Below are positions 27,939 to 35,590 of a stretch of DNA of 64,000 nt, one piece after another; the stretch's first letter is position 1; every line of letters starts with the position of its first letter. The notes beneath the pieces were generated by a model. That model was given only the letters and a program-made list of their open reading frames with translations, searched no databases and was not told the origin of the DNA. The translations under genes were made by a program, and so were the position numbers. This stretch comes from Saprospiraceae bacterium (GTDB lineage: Bacteria; Bacteroidota; Bacteroidia; Chitinophagales; Saprospiraceae), in assembly GCA_016715985.1 (NCBI GenBank), contig JADJXD010000001.1:1488001-1552000 (forward strand). The letters run 5' to 3'.

Positions 27939-28397
27939 CTAAATCTTTAATTCAGTTGGCCGCTTTATATTTCTATACAATCCGGTCAATACCACTACAC
28001 AAACAAATATCATTGCAAGAGAAAGCGAAATGAGTAAAAATGATATTAGTCCTTCAACAATCGGTGCACCTTCTTTCCCACCTGCTATTGGCATCATTTT
28101 ACCAGCGCCGGTGATAGCAGCAATGGTAACCGCTAAAAAATTTGCGAAAGAACCATATAGCGTCAACCAAAATGTATAAGATAACCATTTGTTATTGATT
28201 AAAATTCTGTGCCAAATTAGGCCTAAAATCACCAAAAACATCCCATTCATTACACCTTCGAGATGAGCGGTGAGCCCCATTCTGGAATTTGCCATTAATG
28301 GAATAAATAAACCAATGAGTAAGCCCAATAAAAATAAAAGAACTCCTAAAAACAGAAGCCAATCTGATTGCCATTTCTTACGTCCAGGGTTTTCCAT
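27939..28397 (-). CDS. four-TM protein, hydroxylaminobenzene mutase / styrene-oxide isomerase-like
   Basis: An integral membrane protein with four hydrophobic helices. The motif RMGLTAHLEGVMNGMFLVILGLIW and the following YGSFANFLAVTIAAITGAGKMMPIAGG resemble, from memory, the hydroxylaminobenzene mutase/styrene-oxide isomerase family of small four-helix proteins. The true substrate is not known. I prefer the start MENPGRKKWQ (28397) to the longer reading frame beginning at 28457. It sits upstream of the methyltransferase in one operon. Confidence 0.65.
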   Translation of the reverse strand: MENPGRKKWQSDWLLFLGVLLFLLGLLIGLFIPLMANSRMGLTAHLEGVMNGMFLVILGLIWHRILINNKWLSYTFWLTLYGSFANFLAVTIAAITGAGKMMPIAGGKEGAPIVEGLISFLLISLSLAMIFVCVVVLTGLYRNIKRPTELKI

Positions 28398-28507
28398 GTT
28401 TGAATTTTTACCCAACAAATATAAATCATCCTTCCCATTTTTTCTTACTTTATACAAAATTTGGAATATTGCTGACTACTTATTTGTAACATTTAACATG
28501 CAACACA

Positions 28508-29608
28508 TTATTTGATTTTTATGGTCTTCCCGGTCTTAGCAGATTTTTTAGCAGCTTCCAATATTTCCATGACCACCATATTATTTTCTAAAGATGAAAG
28601 GTCGTAGGGTTCAAGGGTTATCTCTTTTCGGATTATTGCGGCAAAAAGTGAAAAGGGATCGTTGTATGGAGACGGTCGTTCTTCTAAGTTCCGAAAAGTT
28701 TCCTGAAATCCATCATATCCTTCTGCGATCCGCATTCTTAGATTATTTCTGTTATCTGCATAAATAACGCCTGTAGTTCCATATACTTCCATATCTTTTC
28801 TTCCTATGGGCCAGTTCCAGGATGCTTGTATGGTTGCCTTGGCGTTGGGATACGTGACTATGATCGTCGATTCGTCATCAACATTGGGATTATTTTCTTT
28901 TTGGAATTGTTGTGTGACTGCCGTGACAGACAAGGGTTTTTCTCCCAACATCATCCAGGTAGCGATATTGGCACCATAACAGCCAAAATCTGTAATGGCA
29001 CCACCCCCATTTTTGACGGGGTCAGTCAACCATTCTAAAAATTCTATATTCACTCCTATCTTTTTTGGTCCTCTGTGTCCGTCTCTGATGACGAGTTGGC
29101 TAAGCTTGCCGATGCTGTCCTTTTTCAGCAAATCGTTGGCCATATGTACGGTGGGGTACCATGTTGTTTCGTAATTGGTCAATAAAAATATATTGTGTTT
29201 TTTTGCCAGCGCTTCCATTTTCCTTGCATGTTTCATGCTGACTGCCAAAGGTTTTTCGACCATTACATGAATACCCAGAGGGGCACATTTTTCTACAATT
29301 GCCAGATGTTCGTAAATGGTTCCAAAAGCGGTCACGGCTTCCGGTCTGGTTTTAGCAATCATCTCGTCAATCGATGAAAAAACCAAATCCATGGAATAAC
29401 CATGTTGCTGCGTGTAGCGTAGTGCCAGATCTTTATTGAGTTCTACTATGCCTACAATTACAATTTTATCATCTTTTGGCCTTCCTAATATCCAATGTAC
29501 ATGTGTATGCGTCAAGCCAACCACACCAACCCGTAATGGAGTGGTTTGGCAGAATCCGGAGAAAACTGAAAGCAGGAGAAAAAGTATAAAGAATGGAATT
29601 TGTTTCAT
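28508..29608 (-). CDS. exported Gfo/Idh/MocA-family oxidoreductase
   Basis: A 366-aa protein. A clear signal peptide (FFILFLLLSVFSGFCQ) precedes a Rossmann NAD(P)-binding domain (LRVGVVGLTHTHVHWI) and the family motif VMVEKPLAVS (conserved E-K-P), followed by the C-terminal alpha/beta dehydrogenase-like domain. Most members are cytosolic sugar dehydrogenases. Some Bacteroidota members are exported and carry their cofactor with them, acting on glycans in the periplasm. The substrate is unknown. Confidence 0.85.
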   Translation of the reverse strand: MKQIPFFILFLLLSVFSGFCQTTPLRVGVVGLTHTHVHWILGRPKDDKIVIVGIVELNKDLALRYTQQHGYSMDLVFSSIDEMIAKTRPEAVTAFGTIYEHLAIVEKCAPLGIHVMVEKPLAVSMKHARKMEALAKKHNIFLLTNYETTWYPTVHMANDLLKKDSIGKLSQLVIRDGHRGPKKIGVNIEFLEWLTDPVKNGGGAITDFGCYGANIATWMMLGEKPLSVTAVTQQFQKENNPNVDDESTIIVTYPNAKATIQASWNWPIGRKDMEVYGTTGVIYADNRNNLRMRIAEGYDGFQETFRNLEERPSPYNDPFSLFAAIIRKEITLEPYDLSSLENNMVVMEILEAAKKSAKTGKTIKIK

Positions 29609-29640
29609 GTTTGGAATTTTTTGAATTGCAGATTTGCGGA

Positions 29641-29672
29641 CCTGCCCGCCTACTACGTAGTGGTCAGGCGGG
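29641..29672. repeat. GC-rich intergenic hairpin
   Basis: CCCGCCT (29645-29651) and AGGCGGG (29666-29672) enclose the palindrome ACTACGTAGT. It resembles the CCTGC...GCAGG hairpin in the repeat at 6065-6230. The remaining gap to 30003 is AT-rich and holds only a possible 37-aa ORF. Confidence 0.6.
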
Positions 29673-29862
29673 ATTGCGGATTTGCGGTTTTGCTAAGTTG
29701 CTGACCTGGCATATTACTGCATAGTGCTCAAACGGGTAATTTGATTTGTTTTTCATCTTTCCGGTTTTATTTTATCTTATACCTCATCTATTCTTATTGA
29801 TTATCAAATGGTTAGGTTAGTCAATCTACATTATGTGATTGTTTAATGTTTGTAGGTAAGTT

Positions 29863-29976
29863 TTAATAAAGCTTTTTTGTCAATATCTCTTGGTAAATTT
29901 TATCCAAAGAATCACCATTCAGATTGTCACAGTTTGAATCAAATACAAAGCAACATTCAAATTCAATTTTTAACAT
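29863..29976 (-). CDS. possible 37-aa ORF downstream of the lipoprotein
   Basis: ATG at 29976 to TAA at 29863 encodes MLKIEFECCFVFDSN... (37 aa), 27 bp after the lipoprotein stop on the same strand. There is no motif or homology I can name. It could be a small gene or a decayed 3' piece of the lipoprotein gene. Low confidence. Confidence 0.25.
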   Translation of the reverse strand: MLKIEFECCFVFDSNCDNLNGDSLDKIYQEILTKKLY

Positions 29977-30003
29977 CTTGACATTTGTTGGGACGAATTC
30001 CCC

Positions 30004-30375
30004 TCACTCACAAACCAAAGTGTCAAAATCTACATAGAGTTGTGTGGCGCCGTCATTGACAGTAACCCAATTGTAATTTTTAAGTACATAAGTATTACCT
30101 CCATCCAATTTGACCCATTCATCTATCCCCTGTGCACCGTTTCTTAAATCACTTTTAAGACTTAATCCTATTGGTGCAACATAATTTCTATCCTTAACAA
30201 GATATCTGCATTTATTGGTTTTGACAGCTTCTTCTGCTTCTGCCCGAGAGATGGATTTTGATTGGGTTAGCGTTGGTAAAGTTCTATTTACTTCTATAGG
30301 TGACATGGATCTTGTACATGAAAAAAGAAATAAAACCACTGCGATGAATAGAATTCGTTTAATGAAATTTACCAT
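30004..30375 (-). CDS. small lipoprotein of unknown function
   Basis: A 123-aa protein with a lipoprotein signal (IAVVLFLFSC, lipid Cys about residue 19) and a small soluble domain of about 100 residues with two further Cys. I do not recognise the domain. It is transcribed from a promoter (30465-30495) that is a diverged copy of the promoter found in the long attC repeats of the cassette array. It may therefore be an old cassette. Confidence 0.7.
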   Translation of the reverse strand: MVNFIKRILFIAVVLFLFSCTRSMSPIEVNRTLPTLTQSKSISRAEAEEAVKTNKCRYLVKDRNYVAPIGLSLKSDLRNGAQGIDEWVKLDGGNTYVLKNYNWVTVNDGATQLYVDFDTLVCE

Positions 30376-30428
30376 AATGAAGGATTTTTAATGATTATTT
30401 ATAAAAATTGTATAGAGAGATCAATAAT

Positions 30429-30525
30429 GTTTTTACGCAATTTATAAAGCTTTCCAAGTACTTACAAATATACACAGTCTTTCTTAATAACTCAAGCCAT
30501 CTGACCGACTTTTTATCTGCAAATG
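30429..30525 (-). promoter_or_regulatory. diverged copy of the promoter-bearing attC repeat
   Basis: Minus strand: TTG (30493-30495), 20 nt, TATATTTG (30465-30472), about 90 nt before the lipoprotein start. The flanks match the repeats at 32.8, 37.3 and 39.6 kb (GCAGATAAAAAGTC upstream, GTACTT...AAG-TTTAT...GCG downstream). The hairpin arms have decayed. Confidence 0.65.
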
Positions 30526-30550
30526 ATAAATTTACTTTTGTGCATTTGTT

Positions 30551-31699
30551 TTATTCCTTATCCGCATAATTAGTCAACCCATTTAAAATATCATTTTTGA
30601 TGATCTCTTTGAATTTTTCCGTTTCTTCAAACAAAGGGCTGTGAGCGGACTGACTAAAAGTATAAAAAGCTTTTTGGGGAGCCTGTAGCTGTTTCAGATA
30701 GGCTTTTGATAAATCAATATTCACCGTCAGATCATAATTGCCGGAAAAGAAATAAATCGGGATGTCGATTTTATGAATAGTTTTTGGAAAATCGAAGGAT
30801 AATAGTTCATCATTCAAATTGGTTTTTGGAATGAAAGAAAATTTTGACTTCCAGATATTCATTTTCTCTTTTAAACTATATGCCTTACAGGTCCATACCA
30901 GAACGAATACATCGCAAAATATGGAGTTCATCTGATGCATCGTCCCGATTCCAAGTTCGTGCATGGATTTATCTCGGGTTGCAGAATTATAAAAAGACAC
31001 AATATTGCTGTCTGATTTTAAAATGTCAAATTTTTGCAACTCTCTTACAGACTTATGTTTCCCATTCTTTAAATATTCGTCCAGCATATATTTGTAAGCA
31101 ATTTTTTCCGATTCTTTTTGATTCGTAATTTGCGCCATAGCCATATAGGCAACGTATAATTCCGGAGCCTGATGAACAGCCATCAATCCAATGGGCGTCC
31201 CACCTGAGTGCCCAAAAAGGTATATTTTGTCCTTATAAAATCGTTGGCGAAGGTAATTCGTAACTTCTATAGCATCAGAGCATAATTGATCAAAATTCAT
31301 ACTCTCCAAACTAACTTCAGAAGAATATGACAAGCCTCCTCCCCGTTGTTCCCAGTAGCAAACCGTAAAGAAGTCTTCCAGACCCGGTTTATACTTATCG
31401 ACGAGAAAATAGTTTGGAAATGCCGGCCCTCCATGCAGATACAGTAAAACCGGATTTTCAAGATTTTTGCTCCTGATAAACATTCCCTGTTTTACACCGC
31501 CTATTTTAATAAAGGATTTTTCAGAAAGACTTCCGTGAAGTGGTTTGCCCGACTCATCCAAAAACCGGTCAGGTTTTCCCGGGCTTTTTACAACCAAAAA
31601 AATGAATAAAATTCCCAACAAACCAATTATAATTGAAAATAGGATACTAAGCATCTTTAGGCCTTTTTTGTAGTGAAATTTGTTTTTTATGGATTTCAT
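30551..31699 (-). CDS. alpha/beta hydrolase (proline iminopeptidase-like)
   Basis: A 382-aa protein with an N-terminal membrane anchor or uncleaved signal (MLSILFSIIIGLLGILFIFLV). The alpha/beta-hydrolase core shows the oxyanion HGGPAFPN, nucleophile Ser in LFGHSGGTPIG, acid Asp in FSGNYDLTV and catalytic His in SQSAHSPLFEE. It probably acts on an ester or peptide at the cell envelope. Its start could also be the internal MLSILF. It sits at the inner edge of the cassette array. Confidence 0.85.
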   Translation of the reverse strand: MKSIKNKFHYKKGLKMLSILFSIIIGLLGILFIFLVVKSPGKPDRFLDESGKPLHGSLSEKSFIKIGGVKQGMFIRSKNLENPVLLYLHGGPAFPNYFLVDKYKPGLEDFFTVCYWEQRGGGLSYSSEVSLESMNFDQLCSDAIEVTNYLRQRFYKDKIYLFGHSGGTPIGLMAVHQAPELYVAYMAMAQITNQKESEKIAYKYMLDEYLKNGKHKSVRELQKFDILKSDSNIVSFYNSATRDKSMHELGIGTMHQMNSIFCDVFVLVWTCKAYSLKEKMNIWKSKFSFIPKTNLNDELLSFDFPKTIHKIDIPIYFFSGNYDLTVNIDLSKAYLKQLQAPQKAFYTFSQSAHSPLFEETEKFKEIIKNDILNGLTNYADKE

Positions 31700-31869
31700 A
31701 TCTGAATTTAGTAACAGAAAGCAGCTATCCTAAGTTGACAATTTAGGGGCATTTTATACGCTTCAGGTGGATATAAATTTTGAAATTTTCACAAAGCTAA
31801 ACCTGCTTGATCAAGAAATATAATCATGACGACAACTCCCTGATAAGGTTTGGCTGCCATGTCTCATGG

Positions 31870-31938
31870 AAAGGATGATTCAACAGGGCGTTCATCGCAT
31901 GTCCGTTGGACACGAAGAACGCTTAGTTGTTAGCACCA
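31870..31938 (-). other. attC-like site, AACAACTAAGCG family
   Basis: Minus strand: GGTGCTAAC-AACTAA, then GCGTTCTTCGTGTCC pairing imperfectly with GGACATGCGATGAACGC, then GTTGAAT. The R'' GGTGCTAAC is complementary to the cassette start at 32812-32821. The family recurs at 35.0, 42.3 and 50.7 kb and at the R'' end of the long sites. Confidence 0.75.
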
Positions 31939-31957
31939 GTTTTTCCTTCTGTCGTCA

Positions 31958-32806
31958 TTATGTCGTCTTGTAAATATACCAGCCGTTTCCAATTTCTTTT
32001 ATCATTATTACTCGGTCAGAATTCATTTCGGGTAAGTCCTTTTTGTCTTTTACGTAAATGTATCCAACAGAATTGTCAACAATACCGCCAATTAGAAAAT
32101 TGATGCAGTTTCCTAATTCATAACCACCTGTCGATACAGAAGAAATGAAGAGTTTTTGATAGTCAGTTTTGAAATTTTCAATAAGCTTTAAACTTCTCTC
32201 TTCATCTATTTTTTCCTTTTCAAGTTGCATCAATGCAAGATTTTTAAGTCTTTCAAATTCTGCCTGATTAGTCACAAAATGTTTAGCAATATTGTCGTCT
32301 AATTCAAGTGTTAGTTTTGCATTACCTAATTGAAAGTTATAATCTTCTCTTGAAGTAAACATTGCGAAGTCGTCCTTTTTCTTCTTTTTTGATTTGGCAA
32401 TAATATCGTCCACTTGTTTTAATGTCATTTTTTCAAGCTCAATTTTTACTTGTTCAATTATCCCTGTCATTTCTAATGCTCTGAATGCACGCATTTTCCA
32501 AACTGTGTCCTTCTCAAAATGCAAATAAGTGTCAAGTCCTTTGCCCAATGAGTCTAAAATTGTCATTGTTACAACCGCTGTTTTCTCTGTCTGTCCGAGT
32601 AAAGTGAACTTTGTCGTTGAGCCACTTTGTAAATCTTGTCCATTTGGTAGCCCTTTATATTCTCCTGTGATAAAATTGTCAATGTTTGGTAAAATGTCCT
32701 TTCCAAATATCTTTTTTGCTAAGTCCAAAGGTTCATAATTCTGTCCGTAAACTGTCGTTACACTCAGAACTAGAATTGTAAATATTGTCGTTGCTCGTTT
32801 CGTCAT
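31958..32806 (-). CDS. secreted protein of unknown function (cassette gene)
   Basis: A 282-aa protein starting at MTKRATTIFTILV with a signal peptide ending near VYGQ. The mature part is helical and charged, with a KKKKKDDF segment and an aspartate-rich middle; no domain is recognised. The longer frame starting at 32896 is rejected because its first 30 codons are the translation of the upstream attC repeat. The gene is the only one between two attC sites, and expression should come from the promoter at 32858-32888. Confidence 0.7.
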   Translation of the reverse strand: MTKRATTIFTILVLSVTTVYGQNYEPLDLAKKIFGKDILPNIDNFITGEYKGLPNGQDLQSGSTTKFTLLGQTEKTAVVTMTILDSLGKGLDTYLHFEKDTVWKMRAFRALEMTGIIEQVKIELEKMTLKQVDDIIAKSKKKKKDDFAMFTSREDYNFQLGNAKLTLELDDNIAKHFVTNQAEFERLKNLALMQLEKEKIDEERSLKLIENFKTDYQKLFISSVSTGGYELGNCINFLIGGIVDNSVGYIYVKDKKDLPEMNSDRVIMIKEIGNGWYIYKTT

Positions 32807-32818
32807 AAAATTGGTGCT

Positions 32819-32957
32819 AACATTTGTACTTACGCCATAAAACTTCGTAAGTACAAACAAATTTACACACTGATTTTCAGTTAGCCAAGTCATCAATCGG
32901 ACTTTTTATCTGTCTTCAAAATACATAATTTTTTATCCTGCGTGGCGCAAATAATTG
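32819..32957 (-). other. promoter-bearing attC-like repeat, copy 1
   Basis: It contains GCAGG, CAGATAAAAAGTCCG and a minus-strand promoter: TTG (32886-32888), 20 nt, TAAATTTG (32858-32865). A perfect 12-bp hairpin follows, TTTGTACTTACG (32846-32857 on minus) with CGTAAGTACAAA (32823-32834), and then the GTT of the next cassette (32819-32821). The usual AACAACTAAGCG end is missing on the higgA side, so the copy is truncated there. Confidence 0.75.
32858..32888 (-). promoter_or_regulatory. cassette promoter in attC copy 1
   Basis: TTG-N20-TAAATTTG, reading into the secreted-protein cassette. The same promoter is at 37291-37321 and 39595-39625. Confidence 0.8.
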
Positions 32958-33004
32958 CTATTGTCTTAAGAATACAAAAAACAATAATACTTTAGGTTCA
33001 ATTT

Positions 33005-33292
33005 TTAATTTAAAGTTTCTATAAGTTCCAATTCATTTTTAATGTTAATCTTTTCTTCTTCGATATCATAATCATTTTGAAGTCCAAGCCAAAATTTGGT
33101 TGATGTTCCAAAATATTTTGACAGTCTCAAAGCGGTATCTGCCGTTATCCTTCTCCTCCCTTTTAAGATTTGACTTGTTCTTGTTTGTGGCACACCGATG
33201 GACTGAGACAGTTTATACGCTGTAATACCCATAGGTTTAAGGAATTCTTCTTCGAGAATTTCACCAGGATGTATATTCTTTAATTTACTCAT
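33005..33292 (-). CDS. higA: HigA-type antitoxin
   Basis: A 95-aa Xre-family protein with the plasmid-maintenance VapI/HigA signature (HPGEILEEEFLKPMGITAYKLSQSIGVPQTRTSQILKG; helix-turn-helix about residues 24-46). It neutralises the partner toxin and represses the operon. It overlaps the toxin gene by 8 bp and lies downstream of it, the usual higBA order. Confidence 0.93.
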   Translation of the reverse strand: MSKLKNIHPGEILEEEFLKPMGITAYKLSQSIGVPQTRTSQILKGRRRITADTALRLSKYFGTSTKFWLGLQNDYDIEEEKINIKNELELIETLN

Positions 33293-33569
33293 GATAATCT
33301 GTTATTTGTACGTTTTCGGCATTATTATTTTTCCAGTTAAATATAATTCTCCATTGATCATTGATTCGAATGCTATAGAAGTCGGATAGTTCACCTTTCA
33401 GTTTTTTCAGGCGGTTTGCTGGTGGAATTCTCAAATCATTGATGTTATCGGCATTGTTAATCATTCTGAGTTTTCTACGTGCCACTTGCTGGATTTCGGT
33501 TGGCAAAGCTTTTGATTTTTCACCATCCCAAATCTTTTCTGTTTCTTTATCTGCAAAACTATTTATCAA
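33285..33569 (-). CDS. higB: HigB-type (RelE fold) toxin
   Basis: A 94-aa protein matching the HigB/killer branch of the RelE family, which cleaves mRNA on the ribosome. It shows LPTEIQQVARRKLRMINNADNINDLRIPPANRLKKLKG and the C-terminal YSIRINDQWRIIFNW. It is intact and full length, and is transcribed with higA from the promoter at 33589-33619. Confidence 0.92.
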   Translation of the reverse strand: MINSFADKETEKIWDGEKSKALPTEIQQVARRKLRMINNADNINDLRIPPANRLKKLKGELSDFYSIRINDQWRIIFNWKNNNAENVQITDYHE

Positions 33570-33588
33570 ATTTTTTACTATTAACGTA

Positions 33589-33619
33589 TAAAGTTAGTAA
33601 TTTGTTTCGATATTAACAA
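33589..33619 (-). promoter_or_regulatory. higBA promoter
   Basis: TTG (33617-33619), 20 nt, TAACTTTA (33589-33596; one mismatch to TAnnTTTG), 20 nt before the higB start. Confidence 0.6.
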
Positions 33620-33746
33620 GCTCATTAAGGTTATTTTTTATTTCAATGTATCGAGTCACACATAGGAATTTCATCGAATAGTAGTTAGTAGCGGGTGCTT
33701 TAAATATTTCTTAAGTCATTTGGCATTATTAAATTTCATCGTTTTT

Positions 33747-34787
33747 TTATTTTAACGTGTAACTTACATTGCGTCCTTTCCCTTGTTTTTCAATCAATCC
33801 TTTATTGAGCAATTCCGACAAAATACGTTTTACGGTTGGTGAAGGTATCCCCAGTCTTTCGGCAATTTCCCCCGATTGAATGTTCGGACGGTTATGAATA
33901 ATCGTAAAAATTGATTTTTCCTTGGGCGAAAGCTGTGTTTCCACACCGCTTTTATTCAATTTCGACAATAGTTGTGATTGAATATTTGACAAGCAACTTA
34001 AAAAGAACTGCATCCAAACGGTCACATCTTCGTTGGGGCGCTGTGCCTGACAGCTTCTAAGCACCTGATTATATTCGTTTTTTCGGCTTTCAATTTCATG
34101 CTCAAAACTCACATATTGTATCCATTTATATCCGTTTTTGAGCAACAAAAGCGTTGAAATCAAACGGCTTAACCTGCCGTTTCCGTCCTGGAAAGGGTGA
34201 ATACTTAAAAAATCATAGACAAAAGATGCTGTTTTGATTAACGCGTGTACTTCAGTTTCGGAATTATACCACTTGAGCAGCTGCCTTATGGCATCTTCGG
34301 TGGCAAATCCCGCTTCGGTGGTTTGAAAAATTATTTGTCTTGTGCCGTCAGGAAATGAAGCTTCAACTGCGTTGTTATGTTGCTTATAATTGCCTTTATG
34401 CCATTCGTCTTTGGCACTGTATTTCATTAAATTATTGTGTAAACTTTTGATATGGCTTTCGGTAACGCTAATATTTTCGTAAGACCCCGAAATCAAATCC
34501 AATACTTCGAAATAACCGACCACTTCCTGCGAATCTCTGTCGGTAAGTTTTGTAATGTCAATTTTCTGAAGTAACACATCAACTTCTTCATCACTCATTT
34601 TGTTGCCTTCAATTCGGTTTGAAGCACCTACGCTTCGTAAGGTAGCAATGCTTTTCAACTCTTTCAGACTTTGTCCTTCTTTGCGTTCAATAGCTGCCCA
34701 ATTGGCATCAAAACGGTTTATTTCGCTGATTAAGTTAATTAGTTTCCAATCAATCTTCAATTTAAAATTATATACTCCGTTATCCAT
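33747..34787 (-). CDS. Fic-domain AMP-transferase with winged-helix C terminus
   Basis: A 346-aa protein. The Fic active site HPFQDGNGRLSR starts at H197, and an N-terminal inhibitory motif (S/T)xxxE(G/N) is seen as SNRIEG (S56-E60), so it is a class II self-inhibited Fic. The last about 70 residues form a winged helix-turn-helix (IQSGEIAERLGIPSPTVKRILSELLNKGL). Such proteins modify targets with AMP or other nucleotides. The wHTH and the repeated GTATC boxes in its promoter (34786-34880) suggest it controls its own gene. Confidence 0.92.
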   Translation of the reverse strand: MDNGVYNFKLKIDWKLINLISEINRFDANWAAIERKEGQSLKELKSIATLRSVGASNRIEGNKMSDEEVDVLLQKIDITKLTDRDSQEVVGYFEVLDLISGSYENISVTESHIKSLHNNLMKYSAKDEWHKGNYKQHNNAVEASFPDGTRQIIFQTTEAGFATEDAIRQLLKWYNSETEVHALIKTASFVYDFLSIHPFQDGNGRLSRLISTLLLLKNGYKWIQYVSFEHEIESRKNEYNQVLRSCQAQRPNEDVTVWMQFFLSCLSNIQSQLLSKLNKSGVETQLSPKEKSIFTIIHNRPNIQSGEIAERLGIPSPTVKRILSELLNKGLIEKQGKGRNVSYTLK

Positions 34788-34880
34788 TTTGATACGATAT
34801 GATACGCAAAGATACGATTATGATTTGATACTACAAGTACAAAATGATACGATTTGATACGTTTATATTTGATTATGATA
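34786..34880 (-). promoter_or_regulatory. fic promoter with seven GTATC direct repeats
   Basis: Minus strand: TTG (34834-34836), 19 nt, TATCTTTG (34807-34814). Seven copies of (C/A)GTATC(A/T) in the same direction cover the whole promoter from about 34880 to the start codon, one of them overlapping the -7 box. They are likely binding sites for the Fic winged helix. Confidence 0.75.
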
Positions 34881-34984
34881 CGAAAAATGTTATTATTTTC
34901 AGTTGTAAAGTTGTCGTGTTGAGAGTTCTTTACGCCTTGCTGTAAATCGGGTCACGCAGGGGAATTTCATGCCAACCGGAACCA

Positions 34985-35080
34985 AATAATCAATCCTGAA
35001 GTAGCTGCCTTAAGATTCTACAGGGCGTTCATCGCATGTCCGCTGGACACGACGAACGCTTAGTTGTTATATGCTATGTT
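34985..35080 (-). other. attC-like site, AACAACTAAGCG family
   Basis: Minus: AACATAGCATATAAC-AACTAA, GCGTTCGTCGTGTCC, GGACATGCGATGAACGC, CCTGTAGAAT, then GCAGCTACTTCAGGATT. The R'' segment (35066-35080) is a perfect 15-nt complement of the cassette's own start (36493-36507). I could not place the R' end exactly; DNA to about 34,900 holds no gene. Confidence 0.75.
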
Positions 35081-35083
35081 TTT

Positions 35084-35585
35084 TTATGATAATTCATTTG
35101 TTAGTCTGTAAATTGATTTCTTTGCAGTGTCAGATAATTCGTCAACATACTGCGGTTCTGTAAGTAATCTAATCTCTCTTGTTAAATCTGGGTACTTTTG
35201 GGAAATTTTAATCAGTAATTTAAGAGCATTGTATCTGAGAGAAATGTTCTTGCCTTTTTTCTCCCAAATGTTTATGCAGGTATCAATTATCTTTCCTTCA
35301 AGTGATGAGTCTATTTCCATTTTTTGTAGCACCCAATAACTCTCTTTGTTGGTTGTCTTTTTTTGTTGGCAAAACATCAACAATTTTGTGTAAGTATTTA
35401 TGTATGCGATTGTCGTTGGGTTCCATACTATTCCACAACAGCCATGATGCTCTCCACGAATATTTTTGACTGTGTGATACCGACAAATTAATTAATTCAT
35501 TAAAGCACTCAGGATGCGATTTCATAAATTTAATCATCTCTGCCTTGTAGGTATTTGTCAATATGTATTCCAACTCGCTTTCCAT
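35084..35585 (-). pseudogene. HEAT-like helical protein, frameshifted
   Basis: Two overlapping frames form one helical protein of about 165 aa. The first (start 35585) reads through LPTKKDNQQRELLG and then goes off frame. The second frame resumes with VLQKMEIDSSLEGK and runs to LTNELS at 35084. The break is near 35,330, within a GGTG stretch. The pattern of helices (SWRASWLLWNSM, SLRYNALKLLIKISQKYP) is HEAT-repeat-like. It starts 5 bp after the upstream cassette gene. A sequencing error cannot be excluded. Confidence 0.6.
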
Positions 35586-35590
35586 AATTC

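Noticed and set aside
32807..32896. N-terminal extension of the secreted cassette protein
   Set aside because: These 30 codons are the translated attC repeat (also seen in the frame at 49399-49650); the signal peptide starts at 32806.
33570..33746. attC between the fic gene and higBA
   Set aside because: No AACAA...GTT palindrome could be found there; I treat fic and higBA as one unit or an older fusion.
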